Source: Dermacentor variabilis (Eukaryota; Arthropoda; Arachnida; Ixodida; Ixodidae). From it: a stretch of DNA of 64,000 nt. A program made the position numbers and the translations under genes. Below are positions 32,527-42,966 of the stretch, piece by piece. The stretch's first letter is position 1. Each line of letters begins with the position of its first letter. Below the pieces are notes generated by a model. The model searched no databases and was not told where the DNA came from. It was given only the letters and a program-made list of their open reading frames with translations. The stretch covers positions 52,874,115 through 52,938,114 of the forward strand of contig NC_134573.1 of NCBI RefSeq assembly GCF_050947875.1, written 5' to 3'.

Positions 32527-34825
32527 GGCCCGATTATATATATATATATATGTAGGCAATAAAGAGCGCTGTAGAGGACCATCCTCTCCAGAGCTTTGGG
32601 CGGGGGAACGGCGCCGTATATATATATGCAGTTGGATATCTCCTGTGCAAAGCTTTTCACGTTAAAGTGGCGAAAATAAACTCTGTCAGGGCATACTGAG
32701 CGACCCTTGACATGGATGGTATCTTTAAACAGAAGCTGCTATTTAGACGAGTACAAAGAATTCTGTTGCTTGCATATGTGGGCTTTGAAAAACACAGCGC
32801 CAGCCAGATTGCTTTCGGCACCCACTGATATAGAGGAGTTTTGTCTAGAGTTGGCTTGCCACTATCTGTGCTCCTGAAGCTCTATTTTATTATAGTGGAC
32901 GTTGTTTTTGCGCGCATCCACGCAAGTGCGTCGCGCGATCCTCTCGTTTTTCAGACAAGTACCGCCATTTCAGTAGCCGAAAAACCTGCCTTTCGATTAA
33001 AGAATATCAGGCGGTGAAAACTGATCCGGTGCACAACATTACGGTGTCTTTCGTAGCCGATGTGATCCTTCGAGACGTCACACCTTATGGCGACTCGATT
33101 TGTCGCATTACGCGCTGCTTCGACACCGGCACGCCGTAGACTAAGAGCTCACGCGTGACCTAATGAGCGCTCAGATATTTCTCGCACTGTTACATATTTG
33201 CGCAGGACTTCATCGAAACAAGTTTTACTTGCGCAACCCCATCACCACTATACCGCAAGCGCGTGATATTTTCGCCCTAAGACCGGGCAATTACTATACT
33301 TTTATTATCGTTATATTTTAGGCTTTTTCCATTGTTGGAGAAAGCTGTCGCTAGGGGAACGAGAAGAGAAAGGGGGAAGCCTTGCGATGTCGAGATTACC
33401 TGTTGCCGACCTCACGTGTGTGTTTTCGTCTTCGCCGTCGACTAAGATAAGGTGGCTGAACAAAGACAAAGCGTTGCGTGATAATATTTCTTATTATTTT
33501 TTTAGAGGCACGGCATGCATCATCCCATCTGTTCTTATCAAATGCTTACAGCCGTTACACGAATTATTTTTGTCTGTGCAGTGACGCAGTTCTGGATTCA
33601 TTATCTGCATTCAGATACCTAGATGCAGTCGCACGGATAATATACCTGCTTCTCTTCTTTTTTTAACATCGTAAGTTCAACAAATTACTCAGGTGGTAAC
33701 TGCTGCTAAACCTATCATGTACAGGTATTAGAACCGTTGTCTTTTGCAGCGGAGCTGTGTAGGGGGAGCTTAGCAACGGTTTATATGCGGCAATTAAGGC
33801 TGGCATAGGACAGCACTGTAGATATTAGGTCTCAACGCAAAGCACTATTTGCCACAACCCAAAAAAGGTCAAAACGTAGTGGCCAATGAACAGGAAATGA
33901 AGGCTTGCTTGCGTACAACTCACTCCACTGAAAAAACAACTTATACGCGCCTTTCTTTAATTAGTTATCGGCAATTTTTTTCAAATTTCACTTTATCGTT
34001 TTCACGCTAGAGTACAACTAGGAGCTTGGACGTCTGGGATGGTAAAATCTGGCGGTTATTTTCGAAAACGAAGTCTGTGTGACTATGTTCGAATGAGGCA
34101 GCCAGCCGGCAAACACACTCCTGGTACGTCGGAAGGGTCTGAGAACTCGCCTAGCCAGCTTTTCTGTCTTTTATTTACAATTTCAAAACAACCCGTCACA
34201 TTAGAGATAATGTTTTACCTTTTTTTTTCAAGCCATCGGTATACTTTTGTTAAGATATTTCTTTCGGCGTGAGCAAGGAAAGGCGGAGAGTCACGAACAC
34301 CACACGAAAAAAGAAATATTCTTCATAATAACGCGATTTGATTGGCTGCCGTGTGCATCATGTCAAAACGCTATCAAGCGAAGCTTTATTTTCTAATCGC
34401 CAATGAGTTTTGCATGTCGTCGTCGTCGTGGCCTATTTAAGTGAAAACAAAAAAAACTGCTACTGACCTGCGCTACCTTGCGAAATCTCAACCAATGTAT
34501 AGCGAAGCGTTTTTCTTTCTGTCAGTTGGAAACAAAACCTCAGTGGCCTTTGAATAAATGAGACGCTTAAAACGCTGCTCATATATGACTGACTGTTCGA
34601 AATCACGCCCTAATGCAACGCTTCTGAGCACTTGTTTAGGACATCATGCAAAGCGCGTCCGCACACATTTTATTTCACCAGAATAGTGGCCATAGAGTAT
34701 CTGCCCTACCATTCTTCTCGCTAAATGTGACCTTTGAGACGTATATAGATTTCAGGAGGGTAAATAGGCAGCAGGGCAAATTATGCATTGTTTACAAAAC
34801 AACGCTATCACTTTGTTAAAAGGAT
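32527..34825. other. No gene seen
   Basis: Contains two short (TA)n tracts (32536-32551 and about 32619-32628) and otherwise unremarkable sequence. No coding motif was recognised. Confidence 0.4.
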
Positions 34826-35150
34826 TACAAGCACTCTGTTTGGTCTAGTTGAAACATTTGGTTTGGAGGACTAGAGGTACTCTGTTTGGCGGTCTACAAG
34901 AACTTGGTCTGGGAGAGTACAAACACTTTGGGGCAGTACTATTGCCCTTTTCGGGAGAGAGAATTAATACACCCCGGAAGAGTACTAGCACTCCCTTGCG
35001 GTGGAGTAATAAAATTCTTTCGGGGGGGAGGGGGTATTATACTGCTCCTTCTCAAAGGAGGTCGACCTACGTTGGAAAAGGGAGTTAAATGTAGGACAAC
35101 CAGATACTCCCTCAAAGAGAGTTCCCGGAACTCTTTGTTTCAGAGTGCAT
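34826..35150. repeat. Degenerate minisatellite, about 23-24 bp units
   Basis: Successive units follow the pattern GTAC-AAxCACTxTxTTGGxGGAG, e.g. near 34829, 34852, 34875, 34898 and 34918, and continue more loosely to 35150. Units are 70% or less alike. The open frames here are repeat artefacts. The unit resembles the CCCTTTGGAG terminal motif of the foldback element at 17.7 kb. Confidence 0.6.
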
Positions 35151-36568
35151 AAACTCCGAAACATAAGCACACTAACTCAACAAGGATGGTGTCACGCGCG
35201 CACAAGGAAATATGAGAACACCTCGCTAGATGACCGCGGAATTTCGCAGTCAAAATGCTGGAGCGAAGACGCCCTGCAGCAGCAGCAAGCGATTGGACCT
35301 TTGCGCTGCGCCTCGCATCAAGGCAAACAAAGCCGCATAAACACAGCGCGCGGCCAGACTCTGTCCCCGTCGCAAATGGCTTTCAATATACAGTGGCGCG
35401 GGTGGGCACGCGTGGCCGCTCTGAATGTCAAACGCGCCCCCTTCCCCATCCATCCTCCGGATCCTTCCTTCCCGCTTCCCTCACTTGCGTGCGTGAGATT
35501 CAGCCGTGATCGCAGACTCACCCTCGCACGATTTCCCTCACACAAACAGCTCACGGCGACCATTTGGCACCTTGTACTTTATACAAAAACCCACGGTGAC
35601 GCCTACGCTGACGGCAGAAATGTCCCTGGACTGTCCATATATTTGTTATCGTAACAAATGTAGAGAACAAAGGGATGCGAATTATCCGGTTGCTAGACAA
35701 GCTAATTGAAATATTTTCGGAATGCTTTTCTTTTTTGAGGCAGCGTGGTCTACGATTCGGTCAAGTACAAGAAATGAGAAGCTCTCCGACGGAAGGAAGG
35801 CTTCGTGGGGAGCAACGATACTCCCAAGTTTCATGCACGTGCTGGTCCTATCTTTGTATGTGTGCGGAAACTTGAGCGCTGGTCCCCCCTCAGCAGCTAT
35901 TGTTAAAGGCGCGCCATGAGTAGAGCCTAGGTAGAGGCGCGCCATTAGTGACGCCGAAATGTTCTGTGAATGGGATAGCGGATAGCAACATGGCACCCCC
36001 ACCCCTCTTAGGATTGTTCATAGCTCTTGCCTTGATTTCACATTTAAGCTGCGTGGCGGTTTCTTTCATCTGTGTCGCTCTTCTGGAACCCACTTCTGAA
36101 ACTTTCTGTTCCGTGAGAAAGTGGAGAACGTGATGAGGGGACTTTGTCAGAAGATCTCGGGCGGAGGGTTTCGAACCGCCCTCAGCTGGCTACGCCAGTA
36201 CTCTGCACTATTTACCGCGCTCGCTCTTCCAGGTCTTCGTCGATAACCGTCGAGTACTTGCCCTTTCGAAAGGCGTTGCAGTCTGAATTATTGGCCCTTC
36301 CTAGGTTTATGGATGGGCACCAGTAATCAATCTCTGAATGACATAATCCCTTCCACTTGTCTCTAAGTTTCTTCCGCTTGACTCGTGAGGCTGCCATCGA
36401 AAAGTTTAGACCCGTCCCGGTGTCTCAGGAGACACTGTTTCTAACGCGACTGGGGTTAGTCGGTCGTCTCAGAGAGGGACGCGTTGTTGTGCCGCACTGT
36501 GGACGCTCACTCCCTCGTGAAAGTGCGATATTCCTACGCCACGTGTGGCGCACTAAAGTCGCTGAAAG
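35151..36568. other. No gene seen
   Basis: GC-richer sequence with several overlapping frames of up to 169 codons on both strands and no recognisable domain. A GGCGCGCCAT motif is repeated at about 35908 and 35936. Confidence 0.4.
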
Positions 36569-37340
36569 TCAGCATCTTTTCCTCGTGGGTTGTTTACTTA
36601 GAAGGTTGTCGAAATTGGAAAGGCTGCCGTTTAGAGAGCGGCAAATGCTTAGTATGAAAAGGGTTCGTAGTGTCTTTTTGTCTTTGAATGTCATCATGAG
36701 GATGTGTTCAAAGGTTTGTTGTATGTACATTTTGCTGTTTCGTGTGGTTGACCGTAGAGCGTTCACACTGTGTTGCATGAGTAATTTCATGCTTTCTATT
36801 ATCGCCGCCTTTGTTGCATAGCGTTTGTTTCGTGCCGGGAAAACACCTTGCATGTGGCCGATTTCACCACACGGTCTGCAATATACCACAGACATTCGGT
36901 AAGGGACAACGGTGAGGGACATTCGGTAAGGGAGCAATGACCAGGTATCGACCTGGTCATTGCTCCCTTTACCTTAACGTAGAAGGCTTCGGGATGGCAT
37001 CTGAAGTGTATTAGTGCTGCTGACAGATTTCTCAGTTTTCGTGAAAAAGATATGTCGTTGTTCGTGAATGGTCTCCATGATATCTTCCTTCCTGATCTTT
37101 CCAGCTATTCCCCCTGATACACCAGCACAGGTCCTCGGTAACAGTTTAATGGAGGCAGAGTATATGTAAATGTTGGTTCGCACTTGTATTTTGTTTCACT
37201 GCAGTCAATTTTTCCTCTATCACCTCCTCCACCGTGTTCGTGAAAAGTAGATCCGGCTTCCATTCTACGTGCGTGGTGAGTTTCTTGACATAACTCTGTA
37301 TCCACTTGTTATTTGCATGTGCCATGGTAATCGCTATACT
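36569..37340 (-). pseudogene. Decayed LINE ORF1-like remnant with a broken CCHC knuckle
   Basis: On the minus strand, three frames give protein-like stretches in succession: WKPDLLFTNTVEEVIEEKL (about 37190-37250), an Ile/Ser-rich stretch with LLPRTCAGVSGGIAGKI (about 37090-37150), and VVYCRPCGEIGHMQGVFP (about 36850-36905). The last resembles a C-x2-C-x4-H-x4-C knuckle with the final Cys replaced by Phe, as found in gag-like ORF1 proteins of I-type LINEs. Several stops and frame changes plus the hairpin at 36928-36969 break it. The assignment is tentative. Confidence 0.4.
36928..36969. repeat. Perfect 19-bp hairpin with 4-base loop
   Basis: Arms 36928-36946 and 36951-36969 are exact reverse complements around ATCG, and pairing continues outward with one bulged base. 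The same architecture occurs at 16094-16135. A duplicated ACATTCGGTAAGGG-like motif lies just upstream (near 36890 and 36920). Confidence 0.8.
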
Positions 37341-37660
37341 AGAGTCCTTCCCTTTGTGAACGTTCAGTCCGAACGATGGCCGATAAATCGCTTTGCTTTG
37401 TAGTAAATCCGAAGTGGCAGCGGTGGCTCACAGCTAGACGGCTTGGTTGCTAGATACCGAAAACCCCGTTTGCTCCTTTCAGGCATGAACTCCTCTCCAT
37501 CCATTCGTCACCACTGTTGCCCGCTCTTTTTTTCGCCTCTTAAGCGATTCCGCGGTCCACATTACGTCGTACACAGATCTTCCTCTATGCTCGTCTACTC
37601 TGATTTGGGTGCTTAATTATCAACTAAATTAGCAAGCATGTGCCACGCGCGCCCAAGCAA
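37341..37660. other. No gene seen
   Basis: Short spacer upstream of the (GTGA)n tract, with no motif seen. Confidence 0.4.
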
Positions 37661-37788
37661 GTGAGTGAGTGAGTGAGTGAGTGAGTGAGTGAGTGAGTGA
37701 GTGAGTGAGTGAGTGAGTGAGTGAGTGAGTGAGTGAGTGAGTGAGTGAGTGAGTGAGTGAGTGAGTGAGTGAGTGAGTGAGTGAGTGA
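37661..37788. repeat. (GTGA)32 microsatellite, LINE tail on the minus strand
   Basis: Thirty-two perfect GTGA units. On the minus strand they follow directly after the AATAAAGTTTATT 3' end of the I-like LINE, so the tract is that element's 3' tail. Confidence 0.95.
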
Positions 37789-38975
37789 ATAAACTTTATT
37801 GTAGGTCCGGCGAGGACGCGGACTCGTCGCGCACCCGGCTAGTCCCACGTCGGGAGCGGCAGGTCTAGCCCACCGGCCCGGTCGCGGGCACGCTGGACGG
37901 CCAGGATTTGCTTTTCTAGAGCGGGGCTACGCAAAAGCGAGTCCCACTCCTCCTTGATGAACTTGGGGTATGTCGACCCACACTCCCACAGCATGTGCGC
38001 TAGAGTGGAGGTCTGGCCGCAGGAGGGGCAGGCGTCGTCGCGATACACGTCCGGGTAAGCCTCGTGGAGAACGGACAGACACGGATACGTACTGGTCTGC
38101 AGAAGCCTAAGCGAAACGGCTTGCGCCCTATTCAACTTGGGGTGAGGGGGTGTAAAGACCCTTCTGGACATGTAGAAGAATTTAATAAGCTCGTTGTGAG
38201 TAGCGAGAGCGTCCCTGTGGCCGTAGGGAGGAGGGGAGTCGGTGCTTCTTGTAGAGGAAGCGCGGTCGGTGAGGTCACGCGCAGCCTCGTGAGCAGACTC
38301 ATTGAGGTTGGGGGGAGCACCCTCGACCGACCCTACGTGAGCTGGAAACCAGTGGATTGAATGATGCGTGAGAGCATCTCGACTCGAGCTGCTAAGAAGA
38401 CGAGCAGCTTGCTTGGCCATGCAACCCTTCTGAAAAGCCCTAACTGCTGTTTTGGAATCGCTATATATCTCGGATCCACGACCATCCAGCAGGGCGAGGG
38501 CGATGGCGGCTTGCTCGGCGACACCGGGGTCTGAAGTGCGAATGGAGGCGCAGTTGGAAATCGTGCCGCTGGAGTCGACCACAACGATGGCAAAGGTCTT
38601 CCCATCGCTGTACTCCGCGGCGTCGACGAAGCCTGCTCTAATGTCTCGTTGCTTGATCTGTTTGAGGATGGCTGCTGCTCTGGCCTTGCGCCTGCCCTCG
38701 TTATGGACGGGATGGACGTTTCGGGGCACAGGGGCCACTTCGAACTTGTCTCGAATGCACCTGGGGATCGGGGTACTGACCATCGGGAATCCCGCAGGTT
38801 GGTAACCCAGCTCTTCGAGGATGCGTCTACCTGCCGCTGTGGTGCTCAAGCGAGTGAGTTGCGCGCGTTCTTGGGCTTCAGCAATCTCCTCGGCAGTGTT
38901 ATGCACCCCCAGCCTAAGGAGGAGCATGAAGACTCCTCCCTCGGTGACCGCGTACACTCGCTGTCATAACGCTGG
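37789..38975 (-). pseudogene. 5'-truncated I-like LINE: RNase H and C-terminal zinc motif
   Basis: The minus-strand frame 38957-37839 is open for 372 codons. RNase H motifs appear in order: FVDAAE, an Ala-rich helix with a Glu in VAEQAAIAL, YSDSKTA, and HWFPAH with a downstream ESAHEAA. A CPSCGQ...HMLWEC zinc-like motif follows, near 38020. The RT is absent: coding begins in what would be the end of the RT thumb, and similarity is lost at about 38975, so reverse transcription probably stopped early. The 3' end has AATAAA and the (TCAC)n tail. RNase H presence places it in the I/R1-type group. The frame is intact, so the copy is young, but it cannot encode a full protein. Confidence 0.9.
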
Positions 38976-39342
38976 AGCGAGGAAGCGCTTCAGCAGCAGC
39001 GAACAAGTTGATCGTCGTGATGCCTCTCGCTTCAATGCGCACTATGTGGCGAGAACACAGCGCTCACGAAGCTTTCATCACTCCGGGCTGTCTGTCGCCA
39101 TCGCATATCGCTTTCAAGATAGTGCCCACGCGGTCGCGCCATACGCAGCGGCTGCCAGAGTACATGGAGGAAAAAAATATAGGAGAGAGTTAACGTCACG
39201 CAGCCAGCGTTGTCAAGGGAACGCTCCATGAGACCGTAGTGGTGACCCAACACGTGACCTCTTGCGTCTAGATCACGGATCAAGATTCGAGATTTGCTGA
39301 GGTGTTTGGTTCGCAGTAGCCACGCGAGCAGATTTGATTTGG
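38976..39342. other. No gene seen
   Basis: Short unique-looking stretch between two minus-strand I-like LINEs. No motif seen. Confidence 0.4.
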
Positions 39343-39437
39343 CGCGCGCTTGTTCATCATCATCATAAAAACTTTATTGTAAGACTGAGGAGTTTGGAGC
39401 ACGCAGGCTCCCGGGCCGCCGCACAACCCCACTGCAC

Positions 39438-42400
39438 TCAAGCGTTTATGTTGCTTCGCTCCATAACGCTGGCAGCCCGATCAGAAGCCATAGTCTGCAC
39501 GACCGGGTCTCCAGAGCGCAGCAGGGTCTCCCAGTCCTCCCAGGTCTTCAGGTGCTCGAGGCCCCGCGGAGGAGGATCCGCCGGGCAATGAGAGAGGAGG
39601 TGGAGAGCAGAAGCGCGAGGTTCGGGACAGAGATTACAGGCTGATGTGAGGAAAAGTGGGTGATAGTGAGAAAGAGTCAGAGGAGATGGGAGAGTGTGAG
39701 TTTGTAATCGGCGCCAAAGGGTTGCTTGTCGATTGCTAAGGGATTTGTGTGGTGCGGGGTACAGCTGACGCGCCGCCTTGGAGGCAATTGTCAGCTCGTT
39801 GAAAGTGTGCGCGCGCTCCTTCGTGAATCCCGGATCGGAGGCCGCAAGAGCCCGGTCTAAAGAACCTCGGGCTAAGAGGTTGGCGGCCTCGTTTCCAGGA
39901 TTCCCGCAGTGCGCGGGCACCCAAATCAGCTCCACATGACGGGGCGGGGGTGCAACGGGCGAGTCCAGTATGCAAAAAGCAGGGACGTGGAATCGGCCTC
40001 GTGCGAAATTTAGGATTGCAGTTTTGGAGTCTGATAAAACATACCGTGCTTCTGTGTTGATGATAGCTAGGGCAATGGCGGCTTCCTCTGCAGCTTCGGG
40101 AGAGGTGTCTGGGGGGAGTGTGTGCGTTCCAATCGGAGAGAGAGTGTGATCCACCACGACAGCGACCGCTTCATCACCCTTGCAGGCTGCGTCTACCCAT
40201 ACGGCGTCCGGTTCCGAGCCGTAGTAACGGTGCAGCGCTGTAGCTCGAGCTCTGCGGCGCTTATCGTGGTGGTCGGGGTGCACGTTACGGGGTAGTGGCT
40301 TAATGAGCAGTTCGCGGTGTAAGGGTTTTGATATGGGGCGTAATGTCGGATCGTTGGCTGGTATCCGGATTCCAAGGGAGTGCAGTATGTACCGGCCAGT
40401 GTTGGTTTGTGTGAGACGAAGGTATTGTGCTTAGCGATGCGCGTCTAGAAGCTCCCCGATTGTGCTGTGGAGGCCTAATTGTAAGAGTCGGTCGGTAGGT
40501 GTATTTATGGGAAGGTGGAGGGCGACTTTGTATGCCCGGCGAATAAGAGCGCCCGTGGCGTCAGTTTCACGGCGAGAGAGCTTGAGATAGGGGGTGGAGT
40601 AGAGTACGCGGCTGAGTACAAGGGCGTGAACAAGTCGGCATAGATCACGCTCCCTCATGCCTCTGTGGTGGCCCGAGACCCGGCGGATAAGGTGCGAGAT
40701 CGCCCCTACTACCTACCTCAGTCTCCGGAGTGTAGTCGTGTGCTTCCCATCACTCTGGATATGCATACCAAGTATCCTGAGGGTTTCGACCTCTGGTATC
40801 GGTCTACCATCCAGCTCGATGACGATGGGGGAGCAGGGCAAGTTGCGGTTCTTGGGACGAATGCACAGCATTTCGGACTTCTTTGGGGAACAAGAAAGTC
40901 CTATGCTAACTGCATAGTTTTGGGTCAGATTGGTGGCTGCTTGGATGGTGTCCTGTATGGCGCCATCCCTGCCATGGGTAGTCCATAGTGTAATGTCTGC
41001 GTAGAGAGTATGTTTCAGGTGAGGAACGGTTGCCAATTGTCGTGCTAGGGGGATGAGTGTGATATTAAATAAGAAAGGTGAGAGGACGGAGCCTTGCGGG
41101 TTGCCTACGCTTTTTAGTGAGTATGTGGGGTAGGTGAGCGGGCCGAAGTGAAGCTCGGCCGTGCGTGCTGTGAGGAATGCCTGAATGTAGGTGTAAGTAC
41201 GTGCGCCCACATTCAGTGGGGAGAGTGCAGTCATGATCGCGTGATGTTCGACGCGATCAAAGGCTTTGGATAAATCCAAAGCCAGGACTGCCTTGGTATG
41301 GCTTGGAATGAGCGGATCGAAGATGTCATGGGTGATTTGCAACATGGCGTCTTGTGTGGACAAATGGGGACGGAATCCCACCATACTGTGAGGGTATAAG
41401 TAATGGTCTTTCGTGTGCTGTGCCAGCCTCGCTGATACCACATGCTCGAAAAGCTTTCCGAGACACGAGGTTAGCGAGATTGGGCGAAGGTTTTGGAGTG
41501 TAAGTGGTTTGTTGGGCTTCGGAATGGAGATTACCTTTGCGTGTCGCCAGGACTGGGGGAGGGTGCCCTCTTTCCAGCACTGTTTGAAGTACTCCGTGAT
41601 GCGAGTAATCGATTGATTGTCCAGATTACGAAGCGTTGTGTTGGTGACCTGGTCGGGGCCGGGCGCAGAATTGGTGCGGAGAGTCATGAGGGCTGCTCTG
41701 ACCTCCGCCTCTGTTATGTCGGTGTCGAGTTCGGGGTTCGGCTGTCCTGTGTATGAGGGGAGAGGAAATGGTATGCCAGGTGAAGTGTATGTGTCGCGGA
41801 GTGTACCCAAGAGAGCATCGGGGTTGTCCATGTGTGTGTGTATGAGCCGGGTGACGTGGTGCTGGGTGGTGCTTTTTGTTTTCGATGGATCGATGAGGTG
41901 TCGGAGGAGGTGTCACGCCCTTTTGGTTGTCAGTTTGTCGGCGATGCCGTCGCATGCTTGCCCCCAATTTGAGCGGCAGAGCTCCTCCGAATGTAGTTGA
42001 CTTTGGGATTGTAAAGCGGCTAAGCGTTTCTTTAGTGTTCTGTTATGTTTACCCGTTTCCACCTTTCTAGGAGGCTGTGATAGGCCTCCCAAAGGTGGGC
42101 GAGTCGGGTGTCTAGTGTCGGGGTGTCTGTGGTGGTTTCAATCAGCTGCATGTGGTCTTGGATGTCAGTCTGAAGAGAGTCTACCCAGTCGGTGATGTCG
42201 GTGATGGGGTTGTTAGGGAGGGCAGTCGCGCGGTGCGGAGAGCGTCCCAGTTAATGAGTTTGTGTGTCATGTAGGCGTGGCGAGGTGGCTTGAATGGGAC
42301 AGTGACTTGTATCATATAATGATTACTGCCCAGTGTGTGTTGTGTTCTCGTCCAGGTCACATCACGGAGGGATCAGCTGATCACCAGATCCGGACTAGTG

Positions 42401-42966
42401 TCCATGCTGACACTGTTGCCGATTCGCGTAGGCATCTGAAAGTTGTTGTGGACGGAAAGTTGGAGGTTCTGCATGAGCAGCCAGAGCCTGCGACCTCTGT
42501 GTGTGGTTGTTTTATATCCCCAGTCAGTGTGCTGGCTGTTGAAATCCCCACCGATTAGTACGGGGTGCTTCCCTGCTAGGCGGTACAACTCTCGGAGGAG
42601 GGAGTCCAACGAGGCCATCGGTTGGGATGGGGGGTGGTAGATATTGGCAATAAAGATGGATGGAAGTGTATGTATATGATGGATAATTTCAGTGATCACG
42701 CAGGGCGTCTCTGATGTGATGTAATGTGTCTTGTGCGTTAAAGTGCGGTGCACAAGTGTGGACGCCCTGGGTCTGTTTTTGGGTGTCAGAGTGTGTGGAG
42801 TTGTAACTGGGGAGTGTGGCCTGATTGGCGGTATCTTGGAGAAGAAGGACTTGGGGTGTTGGGGAAAGTGTAGGAAGTAGAAGCTGCAGGGGTGCGCGCT
42901 TGCCCGGAAGCCGCGGCAGTTCCAGGTTATGATGTGAAGGGAGTTATTGCTGCCCCGTCCCGCCAT
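39438..42966 (-). pseudogene. I-like LINE ORF2: endonuclease, RT, RNase H; frameshifted, catalytic box altered
   Basis: The ATG at 42964-42966 begins MAGRGSNNSLHIITWNCRGF, the APE endonuclease start; GGDFNSQHTDWG follows near 42550. Frame changes separate the endonuclease, linker and RT. RT (41831-40713) has NSAPGPDQV, LRPISLTSCLGKLFEH, DLSKAFDRVEHH and GNPQGSVLSPFLFN. The catalytic box reads Tyr-Ala-Asp-Ile at 41003-40992 in place of Tyr-Ala-Asp-Asp, consistent with loss of one codon. RNase H (40283-39438) has VWVDAACKG, YVLSDSKTA and WVPAHCGNPGNEAAN, followed by a CNLC...H zinc-like motif. The protein would be inactive for reverse transcription even without the frameshifts. Confidence 0.9.

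Noticed and set aside
36155..36230. tRNA-like B box GGTTTCGAACC (36167-36177, complement)
   Set aside because: No matching A box or cloverleaf was found at the right distance, and no SINE body follows.
34826..37788. CRISPR-like or other prokaryotic repeat array
   Set aside because: Units are degenerate or simple microsatellites without unique spacers, and the setting is clearly eukaryotic.
37624..37848. Ser-Leu-Thr-His repeat protein
   Set aside because: Translation of the (GTGA)n LINE tail.
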